Source: Candidatus Bealeia paramacronuclearis
GTDB lineage: Bacteria; Pseudomonadota; Alphaproteobacteria; UBA9655
DNA length: 64,000 nt
Direction of reading: 5' to 3'
Assembly: GCF_035607555.1 (NCBI RefSeq)
Contig: NZ_JAVHWZ010000003.1
Location: 92,018 to 156,017, forward strand
Part shown: positions 44,863-53,311 of the stretch, one piece after another
How the letters are laid out: the number at the start of each line of letters is the position of its first letter
Position numbering within the stretch: position 1 is the stretch's first letter
Program-made: the position numbers and the translations under genes
Notes under the pieces: generated by a model
Seen by the model: only the letters and a program-made list of their open reading frames with translations
What the model was told of the DNA's origin: nothing
Database searches by the model: none

Positions 44863-46050
44863 TGTCCGAGTTCAGATAGAAGTGAGACAAAATTGGGAGG
44901 GATGGAGATGAGCTGAGCGTGCCCCCAAATTGCGCTGTAGCGAGGCTCATCTCCATTGCCATACCCAAACCAGGCCTCAAGAATAGGAAATGTAAAAAAC
45001 CTATTGATGGAGGACTGGATGAGGATCCACGGATTACATAAAAATATGCATAGGCTTTATGCATATGCGCGTACACAAGACTATTTGGACGTCTATCGCA
45101 AACGGTATGAAGACGGCGTGAGGCGCTGGGAAAAGTTGAAAGCTGAAAACGTTTGCGATTCCACGTGCCAAGACATTTGCGGGATGTCTCGCGCAACTTA
45201 TTATCGCCACAAGAAGATCCTGAAGGACCTTAACAAAGGGAGTGTTCCCCCTTCAAAAAAGCCACGAAATCTCAACAAACCGCACTGGGGAGAGGCAGAA
45301 CTTCAGCTTGTGAAAGTGCGCCGCGAAAATCCCACCTATGGCAAAGAGAAAATCGCCATCATTCTCAAGCGAGACCATGGGCAAATCCTGAGCGAAAGCA
45401 CCGTCGGCCGTCTCCTGACCTCCCTCAAAAACAAGGGTCTTGTGCAAAAATCACCCTCTGCCCTGAGAACAAAAAGAAAAAGACGTTTGAAAGCCATGCA
45501 AAACCTTGGACTTTCAAGGATTATAAAACGATGACGCTTGGTGAGCGGGTGCAAATTGACCACATGACAGTCACCAAAAATGGTATCTGTTTCAAGCACT
45601 TCCAGGCTTGGGAAAGAGGCTCGAAATTTATCTATGCGAGTGTGTATGCCCATGCGAAGAGCTCAAGTGCCAAGCGCTTTTTGTTCGATTTTGTGAAACG
45701 TGCACTCTTTAAAATTCACTCCATTCAAGTCGACGGTGGCTCTGAATTTATGGCAAAATTTGAGGAAGCCTGTGAAGATCTGGGCATTCCGTTGATTGTT
45801 CTGTCCCCCAAAAAGCCCACTTACAACGGCGGCGTTGAGCGGGGAAATCGAATATTCCGGGAGGAATTTTACAACCAAAACAACCTCCTGGCTGATTCCA
45901 TAGCTTCTATGCGCTTTGAGCTCTCTCAAGCTGTCTCAAAGTATAATTCTTATCGGCCTCATCGCGCCGCGAAAGGCCTCACTCCTATGCACTATATTCA
46001 CTCTCATATTCTCGAGGCCTCTTGAGTCTCATTCTATATGAACTCCTACA
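44863..46050 (+). mobile_element. IS481-like element, copy B
   Basis: 1188 bp between TGTCCGAGTTCAGATAGAAG (44863) and the complement of TGTAGGAGTTCATATAGAAT (ends 46050), imperfect inverted repeats. The sequence GATTATACCC occurs 13 bp before the left end and 5 bp after the right end, in direct orientation; it may mark the insertion target, but the distances do not match a normal duplication. It lies between trkA and meaB. Confidence 0.88.
45019..46025 (+). pseudogene. IS481-like transposase, frameshifted
   Basis: Start ATG at 45019 with GGAGG 5 bp upstream. The first frame runs to a TGA at 45532-45534; the second opens at 45531 and ends at 46025. Comparison with the disrupted copy A shows a single base lost near 45485-45490 (AGACGTTTGAAAGCC against AGACAATTTAAAAGCC), which shifts the frame between the helix-turn-helix and the catalytic core. 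The core keeps its D-D-E residues (VQIDHMTV, QVDGGSEF, GGVERGN). No typical slippery heptamer is seen at the break, so I take it as inactivated. Confidence 0.85.
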
Positions 46051-46095
46051 AAAAAGATTATACCCCTCATTTTAGGTTCGTGATAAATTAAGTGC

Positions 46096-47073
46096 ATGAT
46101 TATTTCAGAGCTCAAAGATAATCTCGTGAAAGGGGATAGGCGCGCTATTGCACAAGCCATGACTCTTGTAGAGTCCTCGCGTCCTGAGCATCAACACAAC
46201 GCCCAAGCACTCCTTGCAATGATTTTGCCCCTTACGGAAAAATCTTTTCGTATTGGGATTTCGGGTGCGCCGGGGGTTGGAAAATCCACATTTATTGAGA
46301 GCTTTGGCCGTGATCTCCTCCAAAAAGGGCATCGCGTGGCAGTTTTGGCTATTGATCCCTCGTCTACCCTTTCTAAAGGATCGATTCTTGCGGACAAAAC
46401 CCGCATGGTGACACTTTCCCAAAGTCCCGACGCATTTATTCGCCCCAGCCCTTCTGGTGGAATTTTAGGCGGCACTGCGCAACGCACAACAGATGTTATT
46501 CGTATCGCAGAAGCGGCAGGTTTTGATATAATTTTGATTGAAACCGTGGGCGTGGGCCAATCAGAGCTTGCCGTTTATGATCTTTCAGATATGGTTCTGT
46601 TGCTTTTGGGACCGGCTTTGGGGGACGAACTCCAAGGGATCAAAAAAGGTATTGTGGAGATTGCTGATTTGATTGTCATCAACAAGGCAGACTCAGGTCT
46701 TGAGGAAAGATGCCTCCAGACAGCACAAGCCTATCGTGGTGCCCTAGAGATGAGTCGCCCACGTCTTCAATCCTGGACACCTAAAGTTGAGGTAATTTCT
46801 GCGATAGAATCCAAGGGGTTCCAAGCTCTTTTCAAAGATATTGAAGATTATAAAGTGGTTACCCAAACATCTGGGGAGTGGCAGACACGAAGGCAATCCC
46901 AAGCGCAGCATTGGCTTGAGGAGGAAATGAAAGCACTATTGTGGCAAAAAATTCAAACGGCGTGGGATGCTGAAATTCAAAAATCCCTTACGTTAATCAA
47001 AGACAAAAAATCCACCCCCTCTCAAGAGGCGCAAAGAATTATTTGCGAAAATGGGGGACACATTCAAGTATGA
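46096..47073 (+). CDS. meaB: MeaB/ArgK-type P-loop GTPase
   Basis: GTPase chaperone of cobalamin-dependent methylmalonyl-CoA mutase (or a relative); it protects and reloads the cofactor. The 325 residues have Walker A SGAPGVGKSTF, switch regions VLAIDPSSTLSKGSILADKTRM and IETVGVGQSE, and the guanine motif NKAD (VINKADSG). The protein is full length. The mutase is not adjacent; its downstream neighbour is a cluster of palindromes. The gene begins 45 bp after the IS481-like element. Confidence 0.94.
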   Translation: MIISELKDNLVKGDRRAIAQAMTLVESSRPEHQHNAQALLAMILPLTEKSFRIGISGAPGVGKSTFIESFGRDLLQKGHRVAVLAIDPSSTLSKGSILADKTRMVTLSQSPDAFIRPSPSGGILGGTAQRTTDVIRIAEAAGFDIILIETVGVGQSELAVYDLSDMVLLLLGPALGDELQGIKKGIVEIADLIVINKADSGLEERCLQTAQAYRGALEMSRPRLQSWTPKVEVISAIESKGFQALFKDIEDYKVVTQTSGEWQTRRQSQAQHWLEEEMKALLWQKIQTAWDAEIQKSLTLIKDKKSTPSQEAQRIICENGGHIQV

Positions 47074-47094
47074 AGTCCAACACGGTGTGAACCT

Positions 47095-47207
47095 CCACGG
47101 GGCAAGCCCCGTGGTATCTCGTTGGCCTAAAGGCCAAGTTCAAGCTGCGCTTGCCTCATATCACTAATTATATGAGGGGCGCTTCATCCATGGGACAAGC
47201 CCCATGG
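47095..47207. repeat. cluster of four palindromes after meaB
   Basis: In about 110 bp: CCACGGGGC-AA-GCCCCGTGG (47095-47114), TTGGCC-TAAA-GGCCAA (47122-47137), CCTCATA...TATGAGG (47154-47177) and CCATGGG...CCCATGG (47188-47207). The first and the last share the core GGGxCAAGCCCC. They could serve as a terminator for meaB or be a REP-like mobile palindromic repeat. Confidence 0.6.
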
Positions 47208-47226
47208 TTTTATGCGCGTATAAATT

Positions 47227-47538
47227 ATGCACACTTTTGCAAGGTTTCTAACCTTAGGATCTCTTGTTTTTGGAGCAGTTGCTTTGCAAGCTACAAATCC
47301 TAATCCTGTCCCTATCAATAACAAGAGTTTTTTAATTACATGTAAAAATTGTAATATTAGATCCGATAGTTTTTTGAACTGTGAATGTAAAAGAAAAAAT
47401 CAACAAAATGCTGACTCAAGTCTTAATTTGAGTAATTTCCATACTCCAGCAGGATCAGTATCTGACCTATGGAAAGCGTTGAGTCTTCAAGTTCAGAACT
47501 GTGATGGAATCTTAACAATTACCGAGTCATGTCCTTAA
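47227..47538 (+). CDS. small secreted protein, possible cyanovirin-N homology lectin
   Basis: A 103-residue protein with a signal peptide (residues 1 to about 22, cleavage near LQATNP). The mature part fits the CVNH pattern in part: SFLITCKNCNIRSDSFLNCEC followed by SSLNLSNF and near the end NCDGILTI, where CVNH domains have C..C.L....L.C.C, S.LDL...I.N..G.L.C (I cite pattern, not an alignment). Five of its cysteines are in the first half. CVNH proteins bind mannose-type glycans. It is a free-standing unit with a terminator downstream. The assignment is from recall of the motif only. Confidence 0.5.
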   Translation: MHTFARFLTLGSLVFGAVALQATNPNPVPINNKSFLITCKNCNIRSDSFLNCECKRKNQQNADSSLNLSNFHTPAGSVSDLWKALSLQVQNCDGILTITESCP

Positions 47539-47580
47539 ACTGATATTCCCACAAAAAAATAATCACGATTTCTAAATTCA

Positions 47581-47610
47581 AAGCCACGAACGTAGTTCGT
47601 GGCTTTTATT
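47581..47610 (+). terminator. intrinsic terminator
   Basis: AAGCCACGAAC/GTTCGTGGCTT with loop GTA, then TTATTAT. A strong rho-independent terminator for the small secreted protein. Confidence 0.9.
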
Positions 47611-47720
47611 ATGTCCAATCAAAATGAAAATTGGGTGTTCTATAACGCTCCCCAGAGAAACTATAGTCCTTCCCCTATAAATAGATAGATTTTTAGGAAA
47701 AGTTTAGGTATAAGGAGGGA

Positions 47721-48059
47721 ATGGTAAAAGCATATTCGGAAGACCTGCGGAAAAAGGTCATCTCCTACATTACGAGCGGCGGCCGTAAGCGGGAGGCTGC
47801 AAAGGTTTTTAACGTTGGAGAAGCCACGATCTATCGATGGATATGTCTTCATAAACAAGGGGATATTAAACCGAAAAAACGCACTTCTTATCCGCGTAAA
47901 GTCGATGAGCAAAAACTCAGAGACTACGTCGCTCAAAATCCGGATCATACGCTCAAACAAATCGCCGAAGCTTTGGGGTTGAGATTCCAAAACGTGAGTA
48001 AATGGCTTAAACGTTTAAACATTACACGAAAAAAAGACGACGCTTTACAAAGAACGTAA
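47721..48059 (+). CDS. IS630 transposase, first frame (DNA-binding part)
   Basis: 112 residues with two helix-turn-helix units (REAAKVFNVGEATIYRW and LKQIAEALGLRFQNVSKWL), which bind the ends of the element. The catalytic part is in another frame. At 48029-48035 there is a run of seven A followed by G, exactly where the reading frame has to change. It starts with GGAGGGA at the correct distance before ATG. Confidence 0.88.
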   Translation: MVKAYSEDLRKKVISYITSGGRKREAAKVFNVGEATIYRWICLHKQGDIKPKKRTSYPRKVDEQKLRDYVAQNPDHTLKQIAEALGLRFQNVSKWLKRLNITRKKDDALQRT

Positions 48060-48582
48060 CGAAGACAAGCGGGCCGAATTTATAAAACAGCTTGAGAAAA
48101 TAGATCCTGAAACAATCGTGTGGATTGATGAAGCTGGGATTGATAATCGCCTTTATCGAGAGCATGCCTGGGCGCCGCGCGGACAAAAGGTTGACGCGGA
48201 GATCCCGGGCCAAAAAAGAGAGCGTGTCAGTATCATTGGCGGTCTCATGAAGGGTGCGTTCGTGGCGCCTTTCACCTTTCAAGGTGGATGTCATGCAGAT
48301 CTTTTTAATGCTTGGCTTGAGGAGGTTTTATTGCCGAATTTATCAAAAAATACCACCCTGATTATGGACAATGCCGCCTTTCACAAATCGCCAAAAACGA
48401 AAGATTTGATTGAGAAATTTGGCTGCCATCTCCTCTTTCCCCCAACTGACTCTCCTGACCTCAATCCTATCGAACATTGGTGGCACAAAATCAAATCCAT
48501 CCTCCGCCCCCTCGTCCAGCAAAACCCAGAAAACCTTCATCAACTCCTTGATAAACTCCTCAGCCAATGTCTATCCATATAA
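48034..48582 (+). CDS. IS630 transposase, second frame (DDE catalytic part)
   Basis: The frame is open from the A7 tract (KKTTLYKERNEDKRA...) through ATT-less sequence and has no good start codon of its own before the GTG at 48118. Catalytic residues: D in VWIDEAGIDNR, D in LIMDNAAFHKSP and E in PDLNPIEHWW. Joining with the first frame needs a +1 (or -2) shift. Translation of the joined protein would give about 286 residues, normal for IS630. Confidence 0.87.
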   Translation, partial: KTTLYKERNEDKRAEFIKQLEKIDPETIVWIDEAGIDNRLYREHAWAPRGQKVDAEIPGQKRERVSIIGGLMKGAFVAPFTFQGGCHADLFNAWLEEVLLPNLSKNTTLIMDNAAFHKSPKTKDLIEKFGCHLLFPPTDSPDLNPIEHWWHKIKSILRPLVQQNPENLHQLLDKLLSQCLSI

Positions 48583-48598
48583 TGGAGAAGTACTATAG

Positions 48599-48611
48599 CT
48601 GAACTCGGACA
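48599..48611 (-). repeat. 13-base relic of an IS481-like left end
   Basis: CTGAACTCGGACA is the exact complement of the first 13 bases of the IS481-like copy B (TGTCCGAGTTCAG). It touches the IS630 copy A, which appears to have inserted into it and separated it from the rest. Confidence 0.6.
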
Positions 48612-48639
48612 TGCACCCCTGCTTTAAAATGAATTAGAC

Positions 48640-50658
48640 TCAATAAAAACTATAAGGGTCCACATCCACCTGTAGTTTTAAAATGGGGGGAATTTGAGCT
48701 GACTTCAACCATTTTTGAACCACACGTTGAATATTGAGGTTTCGGGGTGATTGGATTAAAAGTCTCCATCGGTATTTTGATTTTAAATAGGACAAAGTCG
48801 CAGGCGCAGGTCCTAAAAGTTCACATCCTTCAAGGCTTGGAAACGATTTGGCAAGGCTTCGCATTGTCTTTTCCACAAGCTCTAAATTGGACCCTGAAAG
48901 CACAATGCTAATCAATCGTCCATAAGGGGGAAAGTCGAGAGCTTCTCGACCCACTTTTTCAAGCGCCAAAAACTGGGCACGATCATGGTCTTTCAGTGCC
49001 AGAATCACCGGATGCTCTGGCGAGTAAGTTTGCAAAATTACTCGCCCCTTTTCTTTGTCGCGCCCCGATCGTCCCGAGACTTGATGAAGCATTTGATAGG
49101 TCTTTTCAGAGGCCCTTAAATCTGCGCCAGAAAGTCCCGCATCACCATCCAAAACACCCACCAAAGTCATGCGGGGAAAATGATGCCCCTTGGCAATCAT
49201 CTGCGTTCCTATGACAACATCGACTTCATGTCCATGAATCTTTTGAAGAGTGCCTTCAAGGGTTTTTGGAGACTTCACCGTATCACTTGTCATGATCAAA
49301 GAACGGACCTCTGGAATTTTAGCATGAAGTTCTTCATGGACGCGCTCAACGCCAGGCCCCCACAGCAATAATGTATCCTCTTTATTACAGGCCGGGCAAT
49401 GCTTGGGCGGGAATATCGCATACTCGCAATGATGACAATGGAGCTTTCCATCTCCCTTGTGATGCACCAACGTTGTTTCACAGGATGTGCACAAAATCCG
49501 TTCTCCGCACGATGTACACAGCGTCATGGGCGCATATCCCCGTCGATTTAAAAAGAGCATCGCCTGCTGCCCTTGCGAAACAACATTAGTTAAAGCCTCT
49601 TGAAGGGTGGGCGAAATCCACTCCTCGGCTTTGAGATTGCGATCTTCTTTCAACTTTCGCATATCGACAAGTTCAATGGAAGGCATGACAGCGCCGCCAT
49701 GGCGATGGGGCAAACTCAGGGCCATATATTTTCCGTCCTCTACATTCATCATCGTTTCAAGAGAGGGGGTGGCCGACGCCAAAATACAAAGACATTTTTC
49801 AAACTGGGCCCGTAAGACGGCCATATCACGGGCGCTATAAATCACACCCTCTTCTTGCTTATAAGATCCGTCGTGCTCCTCATCCACAACGATGAGCTTC
49901 AGATTTGAAAAGGGTAAAAAGAGGGCCGACCTTGCCCCCACCAAAACAGAAACTTCCCCCTTTAAAATACCTTGCCACGTTTCGCGTTTTTGAGCGGCCC
50001 CCACATCTGAATGCCACACGGCGGGCATGACACCAAAGGCATCTTGAAAACGCGAGAGCAACTGAGAGGTAAGGGCAATTTCCGGCAAAAGCACCAAGAT
50101 TTGGCCACCCAATTTTAATGCCTCACGAATAGCCTCAAAATAGACTTCAGTTTTACCAGAGCCCGTCACGCCATCCAAAAGAACAGTCGTATACTGCCCC
50201 CCTTGAATGCGCTCTTTTAAAGCAGCACTGGCTGCGGCCTGATGGAAGGAAAGGGTGGGAGCTTCTTTTTCAAAATCAGGTCTGCCGAATTCAAAATGTT
50301 TGGCGCGTTTGGGTGTTTCTAAAAATCCACTTTGCGGAATAACCAATTTCAAAAGTGAGCCCAAAGGCGACATCGTGTATTCTGCCATCTTATTTAAAAA
50401 TTTCAGCATCGTCTCAGCGATGGGTGGAAATTCTAAAACCTCTGAAATGGTTTTGAGTTTATAAGGAGACACGGTGTCCTCCTGAATTTCCCAAAGAAGG
50501 GCGTAAATTTGCGATCTTCCAAAGGGGACTTTGACCCAGGACCCCGGCGAAATCTCAAGATCATCTGGAATGAGATAATCAAAGGGGGCCTCAAAAGGAC
50601 GAGGAATTAACACCTTTCCCACGCGCTGACCCTTTACAGATGCTCCGTCCCCTCGCAT
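48640..50658 (-). CDS. priA: primosomal protein N' (PriA helicase)
   Basis: 3'-5' helicase that restarts stalled replication forks by recognising forked DNA and loading DnaB. The 672 residues contain the N-terminal 3'-DNA-binding domain, Walker A GVTGSGKTEVYFEAI, the DEEHD box (VVDEEHDGSYKQ), a zinc-binding region with paired CxxC motifs (CTSCGERILCTSC and CHHCEYA...CPAC) and GRSGRDKEKG (helicase motif VI). It is a little shorter than E. coli PriA. It diverges from fsa; a priA-fsa-xerC neighbourhood is found in other alphaproteobacteria. Confidence 0.97.
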   Translation of the reverse strand: MRGDGASVKGQRVGKVLIPRPFEAPFDYLIPDDLEISPGSWVKVPFGRSQIYALLWEIQEDTVSPYKLKTISEVLEFPPIAETMLKFLNKMAEYTMSPLGSLLKLVIPQSGFLETPKRAKHFEFGRPDFEKEAPTLSFHQAAASAALKERIQGGQYTTVLLDGVTGSGKTEVYFEAIREALKLGGQILVLLPEIALTSQLLSRFQDAFGVMPAVWHSDVGAAQKRETWQGILKGEVSVLVGARSALFLPFSNLKLIVVDEEHDGSYKQEEGVIYSARDMAVLRAQFEKCLCILASATPSLETMMNVEDGKYMALSLPHRHGGAVMPSIELVDMRKLKEDRNLKAEEWISPTLQEALTNVVSQGQQAMLFLNRRGYAPMTLCTSCGERILCTSCETTLVHHKGDGKLHCHHCEYAIFPPKHCPACNKEDTLLLWGPGVERVHEELHAKIPEVRSLIMTSDTVKSPKTLEGTLQKIHGHEVDVVIGTQMIAKGHHFPRMTLVGVLDGDAGLSGADLRASEKTYQMLHQVSGRSGRDKEKGRVILQTYSPEHPVILALKDHDRAQFLALEKVGREALDFPPYGRLISIVLSGSNLELVEKTMRSLAKSFPSLEGCELLGPAPATLSYLKSKYRWRLLIQSPRNLNIQRVVQKWLKSAQIPPILKLQVDVDPYSFY

Positions 50659-50700
50659 AATCCTCTCAACGTGATTAAATAAGATATGAAAGTTTAAACG

Positions 50701-51354
50701 ATGAAATTTTTTATTGATACTGCTGATGTCTCAGAAATTCGTATTTTGGCCGAAACGGGTCTGATTGATGGCGTGACCACCAACCCTTCTCTTGTCGCCA
50801 AAGCTGGTGGAAATTTCCTTGAAGTCATCAAAGAAATCTCGAGCTTTATCTCAGGTCCTGTAAGTGCTGAAGTCTCGTCTTTGGATGCAGACATCATGAT
50901 TCAAGAAGGCAAAAAACTGGCAAAAATTGCAAGCAACGTGGTTGTGAAAGTCCCCCTTACTTATGACGGACTCAAAGCTTGTAAAGCCCTTCGCGGAGAA
51001 GGCATTGGCGTTAACGTCACCCTTTGTTTTTCCCCAAGCCAAGCTCTTTTGGCGGCCAAAGCGGGGGCCAGTTTTATTTCGCCTTTCGTGGGGCGCCTTG
51101 ATGATATCGGTCAAGACGGAATGGATCTTATCGGTCAGATTGCAGAAATTTACGCGAACTATGATTTTGAAACGGAGATTTTAGCCGCCTCTATCCGCAG
51201 TCCTTTACATGTGGTGGAAGCCGCACGTTTGGGAGCCCATGTGGCGACAATTCCGCCCAAAGTCTTGCGTGATCTTTACAATCATCCCTTAACCGATAAA
51301 GGCATCCAGACGTTTACGGCGGACTGGGCCTCAACAGGGCAATCTATTTTGTGA
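50701..51354 (+). CDS. fsa: transaldolase/fructose-6-phosphate aldolase-like protein
   Basis: TIM-barrel class I aldolase of the small transaldolase (TalC/FSA) group, 217 residues. Schiff-base lysine in [13 protein letters not shown] (about residue 85). Other motifs: [36 protein letters not shown] and [12 protein letters not shown]. Probably works as transaldolase in the non-oxidative pentose phosphate pathway; FSA activity cannot be excluded. Its stop overlaps the GTG start of xerC. Confidence 0.95.
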   Translation: MKFFIDTADVSEIRILAETGLIDGVTTNPSLVAKAGGNFLEVIKEISSFISGPVSAEVSSLDADIMIQEGKKLAKIASNVVVKVPLTYDGLKACKALRGEGIGVNVTLCFSPSQALLAAKAGASFISPFVGRLDDIGQDGMDLIGQIAEIYANYDFETEILAASIRSPLHVVEAARLGAHVATIPPKVLRDLYNHPLTDKGIQTFTADWASTGQSIL

Positions 51355-52304
51355 GGGGTGGTGCTGCTTTTCGCGATGAAATTCAAGCATTCGTAGAGAC
51401 GTCTCTTTTGGATTTTATTTGCGACTGGTTTCAAATGCTTGAGCATGAACGGCGGCTGTCTTCTCATACACTTTCGGCCTATGCGATTGATCTCAAGATT
51501 TTTCTTGAATTTTTGATGTTGCATCAAGGGGGGATTGTTTCGTTTGCATCATTCGAATCTTTAACCTCCAGTGATTTGCGTGCTTTCTTTTCAAGTCGAC
51601 TCCAAAAGAAAATTCAAAAGCGCTCTAATGCGCGGACGCTTTCTTGTCTTAAAACTTTTTTTAAACACCTGCAACGGCAAGGAAAACTTGAGAAAAATAT
51701 AGCAGCGTCTTTTTCAGCGCCTCGATTACCGAAACTTCTCCCACGACCCCTGTCCGCAGATCAAGCTCTTGAGCTTGTGAATCTCAGGTCAGAAACCTGG
51801 CAGGAACTCCGGGATATGGCGCTCTTCACACTTTTATATGGAGCGGGGCTTCGGATTAGCGAGGCTCTGAATTTAAATGTCTCTGATCTTCCTCACCGGG
51901 ATGAGGAGTCACCGTCTTTAAGGATTTTAGGCAAAGGTGGGAAGGAGCGATTGGTCCCTATTTTGCCACTCATTCTTGAAAAAATTGAGGATTATTTTAA
52001 GGCAGCACCCTATGCCTTTGCCCCAAATTCTCCTCTTTTTTTAGGGGCACGGGGGGGGCGCCTGAATCCGTCTTCCGCCCAAAAATCACTCAGGGATATT
52101 CGGAATTTTATGGGCTACCCCGCATCTCTCACGCCGCATGCGCTGCGTCATAGTTTTGCTTCCCATCTTTTAGCAAGTGGCGGGGATTTGCGCAAAATCC
52201 AAGAACTTTTGGGTCATGCCTCCTTGTCAACAACTCAAATTTATACGCAAGTCGATTCCCAGCATCTCCTTGACATTTATCAAAAATCTCATCCTCGTAA
52301 ATAA
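51351..52304 (+). CDS. xerC: tyrosine recombinase XerC
   Basis: Site-specific recombinase that resolves chromosome dimers at dif together with XerD. The 317 residues have an N-terminal SAM-like DNA-binding domain ([15 protein letters not shown]) and a C-terminal catalytic domain with the conserved set R ([10 protein letters not shown]), K ([11 protein letters not shown]), HxxR ([13 protein letters not shown]), H ([10 protein letters not shown]) and Y (IYTQVD). The GTG at 51351 overlaps the fsa stop. It might be xerD, but the gene context favours xerC. Confidence 0.93.
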   Translation: MRGGAAFRDEIQAFVETSLLDFICDWFQMLEHERRLSSHTLSAYAIDLKIFLEFLMLHQGGIVSFASFESLTSSDLRAFFSSRLQKKIQKRSNARTLSCLKTFFKHLQRQGKLEKNIAASFSAPRLPKLLPRPLSADQALELVNLRSETWQELRDMALFTLLYGAGLRISEALNLNVSDLPHRDEESPSLRILGKGGKERLVPILPLILEKIEDYFKAAPYAFAPNSPLFLGARGGRLNPSSAQKSLRDIRNFMGYPASLTPHALRHSFASHLLASGGDLRKIQELLGHASLSTTQIYTQVDSQHLLDIYQKSHPRK

Positions 52305-52377
52305 GACTTTGACAAGTCTGATATTTCTTTTTTAAGGTCATTCCATAATAACGTTTTTATGGGGGTCATTTTAAAAG

Positions 52378-52914
52378 ATGAAATTTTTACTTAATTTTTT
52401 TGTTCTATTTTTCCTGATCGGATTTACATCCACTTCTGATCTTTGCAGCATGATGAAAATAAAAATCGCTGAAAAAGAGAAAGAGATTTCTTCATTTCGC
52501 AAACAAGCCAATATAGCACTCCCCCTTCAAGATGAAGCTTATACGTATGAAGGGCTCATGAAAGAGTTTAAGCTTTATCTTAAGCCAAGTAATATTGCAT
52601 TTTATGAATCATCTCTCAAACTGATATTTAATTTAAGGCCTGAACAAAAAGACTCTGAGGATTTACGTTTTCCAAAGCCCATACATCCCGTGAAGACGAT
52701 TATATCAGGATGGCAGTGTTTACTCAGTAAACTCATTGAAGCCGAGAATCAGCAAGACGCTGAGGAAATAAACAAAAATGCACTTCTCGACGTTTTGGCC
52801 TTGCATAAAAAAACGCTGGAAAAATTGGACCCCACGTTATTTAAAATCGTAAACGAACATGCGCCTTGTCAAAATTGCGTTGCGTCTTCAAAAGTAAGGG
52901 CTTTGGATCAATAA
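52378..52914 (+). CDS. hypothetical exported protein
   Basis: A 178-residue protein that I do not recognise. Residues 1 to about 20 form a signal peptide with a strongly hydrophobic core (LLNFFVLFFLIGF). The mature part is mostly helical, rich in Lys and Glu, with a C-terminal CQNC motif near residue 166. It follows xerC by 73 bp and has no obvious partner. Its end lies 18 bp from the end of the convergent cupin gene. Confidence 0.65.
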   Translation: MKFLLNFFVLFFLIGFTSTSDLCSMMKIKIAEKEKEISSFRKQANIALPLQDEAYTYEGLMKEFKLYLKPSNIAFYESSLKLIFNLRPEQKDSEDLRFPKPIHPVKTIISGWQCLLSKLIEAENQQDAEEINKNALLDVLALHKKTLEKLDPTLFKIVNEHAPCQNCVASSKVRALDQ

Positions 52915-52932
52915 AAGCGATGGGGGTGTTTT

Positions 52933-53301
52933 TCAAATCCACTCTTCTTGTGAGACCGTTTTATCTCCCCCCAAATTACCTGTGTTCAAAGTGCCTGCAA
53001 CTTCAATCAAAAGGCAATGAACTTGCTTCTCCGCCACTGGCTTGTGCTCAACACCTTTAGGAACGATATAACATTCGCCAGGTGCAATATTGACTTCTCC
53101 ATCGCGGAAAAGAATCTTGAGATACCCTAAAACAACGATAAAAAGCTCATCTACCTCGGGGTGAGAATGCCAAACGAATTCGCCCTGCATTTTTGCGGCT
53201 TTGAGATAATAATTATCAAATTTTGCAAGAATTTTAGGGGTCCAAACCTCTGATAATGTTGAAAATTTCTCCTCAAAATTGATTGCCTTATCTAGTCTCA
53301 T
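52933..53301 (-). CDS. cupin domain protein
   Basis: A 122-residue single-cupin protein. Motif 1: FVWHSHPEVDELFIVVLG (G-x5-HxH-x3-E-type metal ligands), motif 2: GECYIVPKGVEHKPVAEK. I start it at ATG 53301, which has AGGAG 9 bp upstream and gives MRLDKAINFEEK; longer starts run into the next gene. The substrate or role is unknown; small cupins include isomerases and sugar-binding proteins. The ribosome site and spacing suggest cotranscription with the MarR-GNAT gene upstream (10 bp). Confidence 0.88.
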   Translation of the reverse strand: MRLDKAINFEEKFSTLSEVWTPKILAKFDNYYLKAAKMQGEFVWHSHPEVDELFIVVLGYLKILFRDGEVNIAPGECYIVPKGVEHKPVAEKQVHCLLIEVAGTLNTGNLGGDKTVSQEEWI

Positions 53302-53311
53302 CTTGTGTCTC

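Larger units (their letters stand above)
47664..48595 (+). mobile_element. IS630-family insertion sequence, copy A
   Basis: 932 bp, with ends TAGTCCTTCCCC and the complement of TAGTACTTCTCC, flanked by TA on both sides (47662-47663, 48596-48597), the TA duplication typical of IS630/Tc1-mariner elements. The right flank is a 13-base piece of an IS481-like end. Confidence 0.9.

Noticed and set aside
45485..45534. Programmed frameshift in the IS481-like copy B
   Set aside because: The ATGA overlap resembles coupled genes, but comparison with copy A shows a one-base deletion and there is no slippery heptamer at the break.
45253..45929. Open frames on the minus strand within the IS481-like element
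   Set aside because: Shadows of the transposase; the same frames appear opposite the other copy.
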